64,000 bases of DNA from Oscillospiraceae bacterium. GTDB lineage: Bacteria; Bacillota; Clostridia; Oscillospirales; SIG627. The notes beneath the pieces are model-generated. The model worked only from the letters and a program-made list of their open reading frames with translations. It searched no databases and was not told the DNA's origin. The position numbers and the translations under genes were made by a program. Below, piece after piece: positions 52,691-61,373 of the stretch (the first letter of the stretch is position 1; every line of letters starts with the position of its first letter). Where the stretch lies: positions 16,191-80,190 of the forward strand of contig SVTV01000010.1 in assembly GCA_015063605.1 (NCBI GenBank). Direction: 5' to 3'.

Positions 52691-53755
52691 ATGACAAGAG
52701 CAGAAAAAATAGTTGAAATTTTAAAGTCGGGTACAGTTATTCCCGCAAATCCTTTGGCAATCACTGAAGAAAGAAAATTTGATCCCGACCGTCAGAGAGT
52801 TATTTGCAGATACTACCTCAATGCAGGCGTTGGCGGACTTGCTGTAGCAGTTCATACAACACAGTTTGAGATAAGAAAACCCGAATTCAATCTTCTCGAG
52901 CCCGTTTTGAAGGTTGCCGCAGAAGAGGTTGACGCTTTCGAAAAGAAGACAGGCAAGACAATAGTTAAGATCGCAGGCGTATGCGGCGATATTCCTCAGG
53001 CAGTTAAGGAAGCTGAGCTCGCTAAGTCTCTCGGCTACGACGCTGTTCTTCTCAGCCCCGGCGGACTTTCCCACTACACAGAAGATGATTTCATCGAAAG
53101 AACCAAGAGAATCGCAGCTATCATGCCCGTTGTAGGCTTCTATCTCCAGACATCTGTAGGCGGTAAGATATTCTCTTACGACTATTGGAAGCGTCTCGTT
53201 GAAATAGACAACCTCATAGCTATCAAGGCTGCTCCCTTCAACCGTTACCAGACTCTCGATGTAGCAAGAGCTGTTGCATTCTCTTCCAGAAAAGACAAGA
53301 TCGCTCTCTTCACAGGAAATGATGACAACATCGTTGTTGACCTTCTTACAAAGTATGAATTCACCGAAAACGGCGAAACACGTTCCGTACAGTTCGTAGG
53401 CGGTCTTCTCGGACACTGGTGTGTATGGACAAAGAGAGTATGCGAAATGTATGAAATGCTCAAAGATTTCTCCAAGCAGGAATACATCCCCGCAAAGCTT
53501 CTCACTCTCGCTGCAGAGGTTACAGACTGCAACGCAGCATTCTTTGATTCCGCAAACGCTTTCAAGGGCTGCATCGCAGGTGTTCATGAGATCCTCAGAC
53601 GTCAGGGCATTATGAAGGGTATCTGGTGTCTCAATCCCGACGAAACTCTCTCCCCCGGACAAAGTGAAGAGATCGACAGAATCTACAAGCTTTATCCTCA
53701 TCTCAACGATGACGAATTCGTAAAGGAAAACCTCGAATCCTGGATAAACGGCTGA
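52691..53755 (+). CDS. Dihydrodipicolinate synthase (DapA/NAL) family protein
   Basis: A 354-residue TIM-barrel protein. Recognisable parts are PANPLAITEERKFDPDRQR, LSPGGLSHYTEDDFIERTKRIA, GFYLQTSVGGKIFSYDYWKR and the putative Schiff-base lysine in LIAIKAAPFNRYQT. It is longer than DapA (about 290) and, from its neighbour, more likely a 2-keto-3-deoxy sugar-acid aldolase or dehydratase than a lysine enzyme. The frame is open 16 codons upstream, but that overlaps the previous gene; the ATG at 52691 is preferred. A terminator follows. Confidence 0.82.
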   Translation: MTRAEKIVEILKSGTVIPANPLAITEERKFDPDRQRVICRYYLNAGVGGLAVAVHTTQFEIRKPEFNLLEPVLKVAAEEVDAFEKKTGKTIVKIAGVCGDIPQAVKEAELAKSLGYDAVLLSPGGLSHYTEDDFIERTKRIAAIMPVVGFYLQTSVGGKIFSYDYWKRLVEIDNLIAIKAAPFNRYQTLDVARAVAFSSRKDKIALFTGNDDNIVVDLLTKYEFTENGETRSVQFVGGLLGHWCVWTKRVCEMYEMLKDFSKQEYIPAKLLTLAAEVTDCNAAFFDSANAFKGCIAGVHEILRRQGIMKGIWCLNPDETLSPGQSEEIDRIYKLYPHLNDDEFVKENLESWING

Positions 53756-53776
53756 TATCATATCGGTATATAGCTT

Positions 53777-53806
53777 AACGGATGCACATTGTGCATCCGT
53801 TTTTTT
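53777..53806 (+). terminator. Terminator after the epimerase/aldolase pair
   Basis: ACGGATGCAC and GTGCATCCGT form a perfect ten-bp stem with loop ATT, followed by seven Ts. Confidence 0.93.
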
Positions 53807-53837
53807 AATTAATTATGTGAAAATTTCGTGAAGCATA

Positions 53838-53889
53838 TTGACATTTTCACTCTAATGTGTTAGACTATAGTCACTCTAACAGATTAGAG
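53838..53889 (+). promoter_or_regulatory. BlaI-type promoter with two operators
   Basis: TTGACA (53838-53843) and TAGACT (53861-53866) are 17 bases apart. Two matching dyads, CTCTAA-TGTG-TTAGAc (53850-53865) and CTCTAA-CAGA-TTAGAG (53874-53889), lie 24 bases apart, one between the boxes and one over the start of transcription. This is the arrangement used by BlaI/MecI repressors to shut off their own operon. Confidence 0.8.
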
Positions 53890-53903
53890 AAAGGAGAATT
53901 CAT

Positions 53904-54272
53904 ATGGAAACACCTAAGATCTTTGAAAGTGAATACCGCTTCTGCCTTATTTTATGGGAGCACGAGCCCGTAAAAAGCAGTGAGCTTGTAAATCTGTGCA
54001 AGGATCAGCTTGGTTGGAAGCCTACCACGACTTACACCGTCATCAAGCGTTTATCGGAGCGGGGAGTGTTGAAGAACGAAAATACAATAGTATCCTCTCT
54101 TGTGACAAAGGATGCGGTTCAAGCCGCAGAAATAGATGAAATGGTTGAAAAGACATTCGAGGGATCGCTTCCCGCATTTATTGCCGCATTCACCAAGCAC
54201 AGAGAGATATCGGAAAAGGATATAGATGCCATCCAACAGATGATAGATAATTATCGGAAGGAGGAGAAATAA
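53904..54272 (+). CDS. blaI: BlaI/MecI/CopY-family repressor
   Basis: A 122-residue winged-helix repressor with ILWEHEPVKSSELVNL, GWKPTTTYTVIKRLSERGVL and a C-terminal dimer helix (AFTKHREISEKDIDAIQQMIDNY). It is expected to bind the paired dyads in its own promoter and to be cleaved or released when the partner membrane protease is activated. It shares its stop with the start of the BlaR1-type gene (TAATG). Confidence 0.92.
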   Translation: METPKIFESEYRFCLILWEHEPVKSSELVNLCKDQLGWKPTTTYTVIKRLSERGVLKNENTIVSSLVTKDAVQAAEIDEMVEKTFEGSLPAFIAAFTKHREISEKDIDAIQQMIDNYRKEEK

Positions 54273-56932
54273 TGTCCCAATTATTTTTGAAAATATTAAA
54301 TATGAGCATATCCGCAAGCTACATCGTTCTTGCAGTACTGCTCTTGCGCACGTTTTTCAAAAAAGCGCCCAAATGGATATCGGTGGTGCTTTGGGGTATA
54401 GTAGGTATACGCCTTATAAGTCCCTTCTCTATCGAAAGCATATTGAGTCTTATCCCCAGTGCCGAAACATTCGCTCCCACCATTATGACGGACAACGTGC
54501 CTGCTATCAACAGCGGGATACCTATACTTAACAGCACGATAAATCCAATTATCGGTGAGTCTCTTGCACCAAATCCCGGAGACAGCATCAATCCCCTGCA
54601 AATATGGATACCGATCCTTACAGCAATATGGCTTATCGGTGTATTCGCTTTTATCATATACACCCTCGTATCGTATTTGCGCTTAAAAAACATGATCGGC
54701 ACCGCAGTACTTTACAGCGATAATATTTATCAAAGTGAAAACGTCTCCTCGCCTTTTGTCTTAGGGATAGTAAGACCTAAGATCTATCTTCCCTTCAAAA
54801 TAAGCGACGGTGATATATCTCATGTCATAGCTCACGAAAAAGCTCACATACACAGAAGGGATCACCTTTGGAAGCCTTTGGGATTCTTGCTTCTTTCACT
54901 TCATTGGTTCAATCCGTTGATGTGGATAGCGTATATCCTTCTTTGCAGAGATATCGAGCTTGCTTGCGACGAAAAGGTCATCAAGGAGCTTGATAAAAGC
55001 GAACGTGCGGATTATTCGCAAGCGCTTCTCTCATGCAGTGTAAACAGACGGATAATTGCCGCATGTCCTCTTGCGTTCGGAGAAGTAAGTGTCAAAAACC
55101 GTGTAAAGTCTGTATTGAATTACAGAAGACCTGCCTTTTGGTTGATAGTGCTTGCATTGATCGTATGCGTATTTACTGCAATTTCATTTCTAACCGATCC
55201 TGCAAAAGCAAAAGGTATCGGTGCACAGACGGGAATTTCTGGATTGGACGGAGTATCATTAAAGATCATTTCAACCGAGCTTTCCGCTCCCGATCCGTTT
55301 CTTGAGATCGAATGGCGTAACGAAACGGAAAACGAGATACTGTTCGGAGAAGCTTTTACGCTTTTCCGCTACGAAAATGGCATACCGGAAAACTGTACCC
55401 TAAATGAAAATTTCGATTGGACTCTTTCCGCATGTTTACTTTCGCCTTCCCAAACTTTAACTCATAAGTACAAGCTTAACGGTCATATCATGACACAACC
55501 GGGTAAATACAGATTTGAAACAAAATATACTTTTGCCGGAAAACCCGATTCCGAATATACGGCTTGGATAGATTTTGAATCTAAAAAGAGTGTTGATGTA
55601 ATGAAGGTGCATGTCTTTGATCCCGTCGCACTTGTTTACAATGACGGAATATATTCATTTGTTCAAACATCGGAGCATGCTCCGGACTATCTTATCGTTA
55701 ATGATATGTGTCTTCTTGAAAGAAGACAAGGTGTTGTTTCCGACGGTATAGGAAGATTTACAGAGATCGATCTCACCGAAGAAACCTTCGATTCGAGATT
55801 CAGAGATACAACTCACAGTTGGATAGAAAAAGACAGCTTTAACGCTTTAAAGAAAAACAACAAGCGTATGTGGCAGTTTTATCATGAATCGAGCTTGGGC
55901 ACTTTTGAGCTTTATATTTTGCTTGAGCAGAAGGACGGAACATTCTATCTCGGCTACGGCTACTATAACAGTAACAGTAATTCACCCGCAAATCCCGACG
56001 ATTCCCATATAAGGTGGCTTTACAGATTAAAAGAAATAAGCGGTAATAACGATCTTTCCCTGAATGGATCTGCCGATACCGAGAATACCGATCTGAGAGA
56101 AAAATATCCGTATTTCTTCGGTATAGACGATAGTGACGGACTTACTGTTTATATATGGCAATTGGCTCCCGAGCACTACCGCTGTTATCTTGTAAGCACC
56201 GCAATGGACAGGATATCCGATATGAGCTTCGCATTTACGGGCGGAGCTTCCGTAAAAGAAATGCGGGAAATACTTTCTATGTATGGCATACCGAAGAATA
56301 AAGTAACTTTGAAGCCCGTTATCAATCCCATCTCAAGTATGCATTATGTGATAGATGATACATACAGAGAGAATATCAATAAGCTTTTTTGGTCGGATGA
56401 ATATGCCCCTTCCGGAAATATAGGTGAAGCGTCCTCGCTTTCGTATGAGATCGAAAGAACGCAGGAGAGAATCGCCGAACTGAAAGCTCTGGCGAATGAA
56501 AGTAACGAAAATATCAAAAAACTTGAGGCTGCAATAAAACATGAAAATGACAAAGGTACTTTTTCAAACAACGAGCTCTTGAATCAATTAACAAATAAAT
56601 TAAGTCTTGAAAGAGAGGCAGTAGATCAGATATATAAACAATTGAATGCCGAAAAGGAATACTCAGACATACTGAAAGAGCATTTGGAATATGTACGTGA
56701 AGAAACATATACCAATATTATTTTCAACTATGAAGGAGAACACACATTTTTCGATCCACAGTATTATAATACATACCGCAATGAAAAAAATGACATGGAC
56801 AAGGGATATAAGTATTATCATATAGCCTTCAGAAAGTGTCATGATTGCGGTGAGGTGTTCGAATCGGAGCCGTTTGGTTGCGGTTATAACTCTGCAACTT
56901 GCAGCGGTGGATGTGTCGAACATTTCCAATAA
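54272..56932 (+). CDS. BlaR1-family M56 membrane metallopeptidase with an atypical extracellular region
   Basis: An 886-residue protein. The N-terminal 300 residues form the M56 domain: transmembrane helices, the zinc motif AHEKAHIHRRDH (HEKAH at 188-192), and CRDIELACDEKVI with the third ligand Glu. A last helix (about 284-303) precedes a 580-residue outer part. This lacks the penicillin-binding SxxK/KTG sensor of BlaR1. Instead there are beta-rich stretches, a coiled coil (about 705-805) and a C-terminal FRKCHDCGEVFESEPFGCGY segment with five cysteines. It probably senses another envelope signal. It is cotranslated with the repressor. Confidence 0.88.
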   Translation: MSQLFLKILNMSISASYIVLAVLLLRTFFKKAPKWISVVLWGIVGIRLISPFSIESILSLIPSAETFAPTIMTDNVPAINSGIPILNSTINPIIGESLAPNPGDSINPLQIWIPILTAIWLIGVFAFIIYTLVSYLRLKNMIGTAVLYSDNIYQSENVSSPFVLGIVRPKIYLPFKISDGDISHVIAHEKAHIHRRDHLWKPLGFLLLSLHWFNPLMWIAYILLCRDIELACDEKVIKELDKSERADYSQALLSCSVNRRIIAACPLAFGEVSVKNRVKSVLNYRRPAFWLIVLALIVCVFTAISFLTDPAKAKGIGAQTGISGLDGVSLKIISTELSAPDPFLEIEWRNETENEILFGEAFTLFRYENGIPENCTLNENFDWTLSACLLSPSQTLTHKYKLNGHIMTQPGKYRFETKYTFAGKPDSEYTAWIDFESKKSVDVMKVHVFDPVALVYNDGIYSFVQTSEHAPDYLIVNDMCLLERRQGVVSDGIGRFTEIDLTEETFDSRFRDTTHSWIEKDSFNALKKNNKRMWQFYHESSLGTFELYILLEQKDGTFYLGYGYYNSNSNSPANPDDSHIRWLYRLKEISGNNDLSLNGSADTENTDLREKYPYFFGIDDSDGLTVYIWQLAPEHYRCYLVSTAMDRISDMSFAFTGGASVKEMREILSMYGIPKNKVTLKPVINPISSMHYVIDDTYRENINKLFWSDEYAPSGNIGEASSLSYEIERTQERIAELKALANESNENIKKLEAAIKHENDKGTFSNNELLNQLTNKLSLEREAVDQIYKQLNAEKEYSDILKEHLEYVREETYTNIIFNYEGEHTFFDPQYYNTYRNEKNDMDKGYKYYHIAFRKCHDCGEVFESEPFGCGYNSATCSGGCVEHFQ

Positions 56933-56963
56933 GATATATCACACCGAATAATTAGGTGAAAAT

Positions 56964-57011
56964 AAGGGCTTAGCTCAAATGTCGTCAGGATCATTGAGTT
57001 AAGCCCTTTTA
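56964..57011. terminator. Bidirectional terminator between the BlaR1-type gene and ybjQ
   Basis: AAGGGCTTAGCTCAA (56964-56978) pairs with TTGAGTTAAGCCCTT (56994-57008), with A/T runs on both sides. Confidence 0.8.
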
Positions 57012-57051
57012 CTATACAGCTATTTATTTGTTATATCGGATACTATCTGTT

Positions 57052-57363
57052 TTATTTAAACTTTACAGCGGTACCGTAAACGATAACCTCTGCCGCGCCC
57101 TGCATAACAGCCGAAGAAGCATAACGAATATTCACTACCGCATCAGCTCCGAGAGCTTCCGCTTCTTCCACCATTCTCTTTGTGGCGATAGCTCTTGCTT
57201 CGTTCATCATTTCGTTATACGCCTTAAGCTCACCGCCCACAAGGGTTTTGAAGCTCTGCGCGATATCCTTACCCAAATGCTTTGACTGGATAGTACTTCC
57301 TTTTACCAAGGAAAGAGTTTCCAATTCCTTACCGCTGATATAATCAGTATTTACCAATATCAT
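57052..57363 (-). CDS. YbjQ/UPF0145 family protein
   Basis: A 103-residue protein with the family core ARAIATKRMVEEAEALGADAVVNIRY and the closing EVIVYGTAV, typical of the YbjQ (heavy-metal-binding domain) family, which forms pentamers of unknown function. The ATG at 57363 has AAAGG eight bases upstream, better than the GTG at 57372. It overlaps the membrane protein gene upstream, so the two are coupled. Confidence 0.9.
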   Translation of the reverse strand: MILVNTDYISGKELETLSLVKGSTIQSKHLGKDIAQSFKTLVGGELKAYNEMMNEARAIATKRMVEEAEALGADAVVNIRYASSAVMQGAAEVIVYGTAVKFK

Positions 57364-57562
57364 CTTCTTCACCTTTCTTTATTTCATTTATTCTTTCCGC
57401 ACACACCTTAATAATCAAAACAGTAAATGCAAGCGGGATGATGCCGAGAAGATATTTCCATATACCATCAAGGATCGATATAAGAAATGCAAAATATACT
57501 ACAAAGTAAATAACCATTATGACCGCCACAACGATAGGCGCGATCATTTTATTCCTTTTCAT
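57344..57562 (-). CDS. Small membrane protein with two helices
   Basis: A 72-residue protein with two transmembrane helices (APIVVAVIMVIYFVVYFAFL and YLLGIIPLAFTVLIIKV) and a charged tail RINEIKKGEEDDIGKY. No family is recognised. It starts at the ATG at 57562 and overlaps ybjQ by about 20 bases, a pairing that suggests a membrane partner for YbjQ. Confidence 0.7.
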   Translation of the reverse strand: MKRNKMIAPIVVAVIMVIYFVVYFAFLISILDGIWKYLLGIIPLAFTVLIIKVCAERINEIKKGEEDDIGKY

Positions 57563-57575
57563 ATTCACACCCGTA

Positions 57576-59102
57576 TCATTTAGCTGCCTTTTTCTTTCCG
57601 GAAGCAAGTATCACTATCTCGCATACTACCGTGACGGCAATTATACAGATAATAATGATGAGAGTCATATCCGTTCCGCCATCGGTATCGGTCGTATCCC
57701 CTGTGTTATCGCCGGGTGTTGAAGGAGTGGATGTACCTATAAGAGGATTCTCGATAACATCAATGCCGCCTATTACGGTCTCAGCCTTTACGGGAGCCTT
57801 GGGAGGCTCGCCGCCCATATGAACGAGAGCATAGCTCTTTGCGGAGGAAACAGGCTTGAACGCTATATATTCTCCGTTGCAAATGAGCTCACATTCGGAA
57901 TAAGAAGAGCCGTTATACGCATATACGCGGTAATTATCCGAAACATCATATTCCTCAGGCACGCTTACAGCGTAATCATCAAAGGGGAAAGCCGCAGACT
58001 TTCCGTTACTGTCGATAGTTGTAAAGGACATGCATTTAACTATATGACCGTTTTCGATCTTTGCGGAAGGTGCGGATATGGTTTTAACCTTGAGAGCACC
58101 GTTGAAGGTGTATGAGCTGAATTCCTGAGAAACTCCGTCGGAATCGCTTTCATCCAACACATAAAGCGTGGAGTCGCCCGCAACTGCGGGAGCGCCGCTG
58201 GGAATTCCCGAATAGAACACGTTAATACCGCCCTTGAAGGTTACGGAGCTGTAAACAGCTACGGTTCCTACCTTGCCGCCGGTAATAAACAGATTCTGAT
58301 CTCCCGTTACTGTCGATGCCTGACCGCCAAGATTCAATGTACTGATCTGGCAATCACCGTGAATACCTATATTCACCTTCTTCGATATAGTGCCCAGACC
58401 CGTCCAAAGAGTTCCCACAACCGCATTTCCGCCGATGTTCAGATCGGTAGCCATATCCTTGTGGGGAGCAAAGACGTGTGCATATGTACCGCCGAAAAGC
58501 TCTACCTTTCCCGAAGCATTGATATAGCAGTCATTGGACTGGCTCTGGCAGTAAGCGGAATCGTCCACTCTGAGATGATTTGTGGAGACAATGGTAACAC
58601 GGCCATTGCCATACAAAAACTCAATGTTTTCAAAGATCAAGGGACCGCCTGCCGTTATAACGCCCTGATATCTTCTGTAATCCTCGGAACCGTATTTATT
58701 TCCGAATATAAGCTTGGAATCGGAGTCCGCACCGCAGATCGTTACCGGATTCTGATGAGATGCCGAAGAAAGATCCAGGTTGTATCTTGCGGAATCCTTT
58801 ACAGAATCCACCTTACCGTCCTCACTGTCGAAGAGAGTCAAGGTATCCTTTATAATAATATAACCGCCGGATTTTTCCTTGGTGTTTGTACTGTTGGACA
58901 ATGCATTAAAAGCTCTTTTCAATGTTTTGAAGGGAGCATTTTCCGAGCCGTCATTGGAGTCCTTACCGCTGTCGGAAATGTATACACACTTTCCGTTTCC
59001 GGGATCGTATGTGTACTTATCAGCAGCCGAAGCATGAAAAGCACTCATGGCAAGAACCATGGAAAGGATCAATATAAATGCAATAGATCTTTTTAATTTC
59101 AA
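57576..59102 (-). CDS. Large secreted protein with C-terminal membrane anchor, possibly beta-helical
   Basis: A 508-residue protein with a signal peptide (SIAFILILSMVLAMSAFHASA), a long middle part and a C-terminal helix (DMTLIIIICIIAVTVVCEIVIL) followed by GKKKAAK. The start of the mature part, YISDSGKDSNDGSENAPFKT, is typical of parallel beta-helix (pectate-lyase-like) proteins; short strand repeats with Asn, Gly and Val follow. There is no LPXTG, so it is probably held by the helix. The start is TTG at 59102 with GGAGGAG six bases before. It has its own promoter at 59206-59234. Confidence 0.78.
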   Translation of the reverse strand: MKLKRSIAFILILSMVLAMSAFHASAADKYTYDPGNGKCVYISDSGKDSNDGSENAPFKTLKRAFNALSNSTNTKEKSGGYIIIKDTLTLFDSEDGKVDSVKDSARYNLDLSSASHQNPVTICGADSDSKLIFGNKYGSEDYRRYQGVITAGGPLIFENIEFLYGNGRVTIVSTNHLRVDDSAYCQSQSNDCYINASGKVELFGGTYAHVFAPHKDMATDLNIGGNAVVGTLWTGLGTISKKVNIGIHGDCQISTLNLGGQASTVTGDQNLFITGGKVGTVAVYSSVTFKGGINVFYSGIPSGAPAVAGDSTLYVLDESDSDGVSQEFSSYTFNGALKVKTISAPSAKIENGHIVKCMSFTTIDSNGKSAAFPFDDYAVSVPEEYDVSDNYRVYAYNGSSYSECELICNGEYIAFKPVSSAKSYALVHMGGEPPKAPVKAETVIGGIDVIENPLIGTSTPSTPGDNTGDTTDTDGGTDMTLIIIICIIAVTVVCEIVILASGKKKAAK

Positions 59103-59205
59103 AATTTTCTCCTCCGTTCACTTACAAATATTGCGCTTTTGTCTTTCATGTGTTATAATATAGCGAAGGACACTATCAGCGTAATATTATCTTCATTATA
59201 GTAAA

Positions 59206-59234
59206 AGTATATCACATCAATCAAATAAAGTCAA
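59206..59234 (-). promoter_or_regulatory. Promoter of the secreted protein gene
   Basis: Minus-strand TTGACT (59229-59234) and TATACT (59206-59211) with 17 bases between them, about 100 bases before the TTG start. Confidence 0.65.
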
Positions 59235-59276
59235 CCGATTTATATGTGATTATGATAAAAAAGAATTGGAAATATC

Positions 59277-60539
59277 ATGGATAAAAAGAATTTTACAGAA
59301 AAAGACCTTGAATCACTCTTTGAAAAAGCCGAAGAGGCGCTTTTAACTCAATACAAGCTTATCGATAAAAACGCTTTTATAACTCAGAAGCGTGTCATGG
59401 ATGCCTTCAGAAACAACAAGGTCTCCGCGGAAGTCTTCAACCCTACCAGCGGATACGGCTACAACGATGTGGGACGTGAGGTAACGGATAAGCTTTTTGC
59501 CGATTCCTTTGAAGCACCTGCGGCATTCGCAAGACATAACATCGTATCGGGAACTCACGCCTTGACAATAGGACTTTTCGGGCTTTTAAGAACGGGCGAC
59601 ACTCTCCTTTCCATAACGGGCAAGCCCTATGATACTCTTGATGAGGTCATCGGAATAAGGGGAACAAGAGGCAACGGATCTTTGATGGATTTCGGTGTCA
59701 ATTATAAGTGCGTGGATCTTCTTCCCGACGGAAGCATAGACATTGAAGGCTTGAAGGCTTCTCTTGACAAGAACGTCAAGGTAGTTTACCTTCAATTGAG
59801 CCGCGGTTATTCCACAAGAAACTCTCTCAGCGCTTCTGCGGTAAGCGAGGTAGCGGAGATAGTAAAAGCTTACAACAAGAATATTTTTATTGCTGTGGAC
59901 AACTGCTATAAGGAATTCTGCGAGGAGCATGAACCTACATATTACGGTGCAGATCTTGTAATCGGTTCTCTTATCAAGAATGCCGGCGGCGGTATGGCAG
60001 AAAGCGGCGGTTATTTTGCGGGAAGCAATGAGGCGGTAGAGCTTTGCTCCTACAGATTCACTTCCCCCGGAACGGGACTTGAATGCGGAGCCACATTGGG
60101 TCAGACCAAGGGTATTATAAAGGGATTATTCTATGCTCCCCACACGGTAGCTCAGGCATTGAAATGCGCCGTATTGGCTTCGTACATTTTCTCCGAGCTC
60201 GGCTACAACGTATCTCCCGCTCCCTTCGATAAAAGATACGATATCATTGAAGCTATTGACTTCGGCAAAAAAGAGCCCTTGTGCGACTTCTGCGTAGGTA
60301 TACAAAAAGGCTCACCCGTTGACAGCTTTGTCACCCCCATCCCCTGGGCGATGCCCGGATACGATTCCGAGGTCATAATGGCGGCAGGCGCATTTACACA
60401 GGGTGCATCCATCGAGCTTTCAGCGGATGCTCCCATAAGAGAGCCCTTCAGAGTTTTCATGCAGGGCGGTCTGACTTACGAAAGTGCAAAAATAGGTATA
60501 TGGTATGCGGCTGAGGAGATCCTCAGAAACCGCAATTAA
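59277..60539 (+). CDS. ynbB: YnbB-like PLP enzyme (methionine gamma-lyase/aluminium-resistance family)
   Basis: A 420-residue fold-type I PLP protein. Family stretches are FNPTSGYGYNDVGREVTDKL, FARHNIVSGTHALTIGLFGL, RGTRGNGSLMDFGVNYK, and the PLP lysine in DLVIGSLIKNAGGGMAESGG. Members are labelled methionine gamma-lyase family or aluminium-resistance protein; the true reaction is not settled. In Firmicutes the gene often lies near miaA, hfq or glnR; here it precedes pyrK by 40 bases. Confidence 0.88.
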   Translation: MDKKNFTEKDLESLFEKAEEALLTQYKLIDKNAFITQKRVMDAFRNNKVSAEVFNPTSGYGYNDVGREVTDKLFADSFEAPAAFARHNIVSGTHALTIGLFGLLRTGDTLLSITGKPYDTLDEVIGIRGTRGNGSLMDFGVNYKCVDLLPDGSIDIEGLKASLDKNVKVVYLQLSRGYSTRNSLSASAVSEVAEIVKAYNKNIFIAVDNCYKEFCEEHEPTYYGADLVIGSLIKNAGGGMAESGGYFAGSNEAVELCSYRFTSPGTGLECGATLGQTKGIIKGLFYAPHTVAQALKCAVLASYIFSELGYNVSPAPFDKRYDIIEAIDFGKKEPLCDFCVGIQKGSPVDSFVTPIPWAMPGYDSEVIMAAGAFTQGASIELSADAPIREPFRVFMQGGLTYESAKIGIWYAAEEILRNRN

Positions 60540-60579
60540 CGAATAAATTTCCGTCTTGACAGAAAGGAAAGGTCACGAA

Positions 60580-61353
60580 ATGACTACGTACAAAGTATTA
60601 AAAAACGAGAAGATATTATCTTCACCCGAAACATATTCCATTACATTTTTATCTCCCGAGATAGCATCGGAAGCTACCCCCGGTCAGATAATGGAAGTTA
60701 AGTGCGGAGAAAATTTCCTTCGCCGTCCCTTCGGAATCTGCGAAAGCGATGCCGAAAAAGGAACTGTCCGCTTCTGCTTTGAAATAAGAGGAACGGGTAC
60801 CGAGTATCTTTCAAAGCTCTGCCCCGGTGACGATATTGACGTAATAGCTCCCTTAGGCAACGGATTCCCCGAATTTGAAAACAAGAGAATACTCCTTGTC
60901 GGCGGCGGTATCGGTGTATTTCCTCTCCTTTCATGCAAGAGCTTCAAAAATTGCACCTTTGATATGCAGCTTGCTTTCAGAAGCGCCGACAGAATATGCC
61001 TTGAAGACGAATTCAAAAAATTCTGTGACAACGTTTATATCTCCACCGATGACGGCTCAAAAGGCTTTCACGGCTTTGCCGCATCCTTCCTGAAGACGAT
61101 AGACCTTTCCCGCTACGATGCTGTTTTTGCGGTAGGTCCCGTTATCATGATGAAGACGGTAGCTGAATACGTAATGACTCAGAATGTCCCCTGCTATGTA
61201 AGCATGGAGGAAAGAATGGGCTGCGGTGTCGGTGCTTGTCTCGGATGCGCTTGTCCCGTAAAGAATGAAAAGGGAGAGCTTACATACAAGAGAGTATGTG
61301 CCGACGGTCCCGTTTTCAATGCAGAAGAAATAATCTGGTCCGAATTGAAATAA
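60580..61353 (+). CDS. pyrK: Dihydroorotate dehydrogenase electron transfer subunit
   Basis: A 257-residue FAD and 2Fe-2S protein that passes electrons from PyrD to NAD. It has the FAD/NAD fold with RRPFGICESDAEKGTVRFCF, the loop LLVGGGIGVFPLLSCKS and the cluster cysteines in MGCGVGACLGCACPVK with a fourth in KRVCADGPVF. The start at 60580 has GAAAGG upstream. It lies 20 bases before pyrD, as usual. Confidence 0.95.
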   Translation: MTTYKVLKNEKILSSPETYSITFLSPEIASEATPGQIMEVKCGENFLRRPFGICESDAEKGTVRFCFEIRGTGTEYLSKLCPGDDIDVIAPLGNGFPEFENKRILLVGGGIGVFPLLSCKSFKNCTFDMQLAFRSADRICLEDEFKKFCDNVYISTDDGSKGFHGFAASFLKTIDLSRYDAVFAVGPVIMMKTVAEYVMTQNVPCYVSMEERMGCGVGACLGCACPVKNEKGELTYKRVCADGPVFNAEEIIWSELK

Positions 61354-61373
61354 AAAGAAAGGAAGTCACATTT

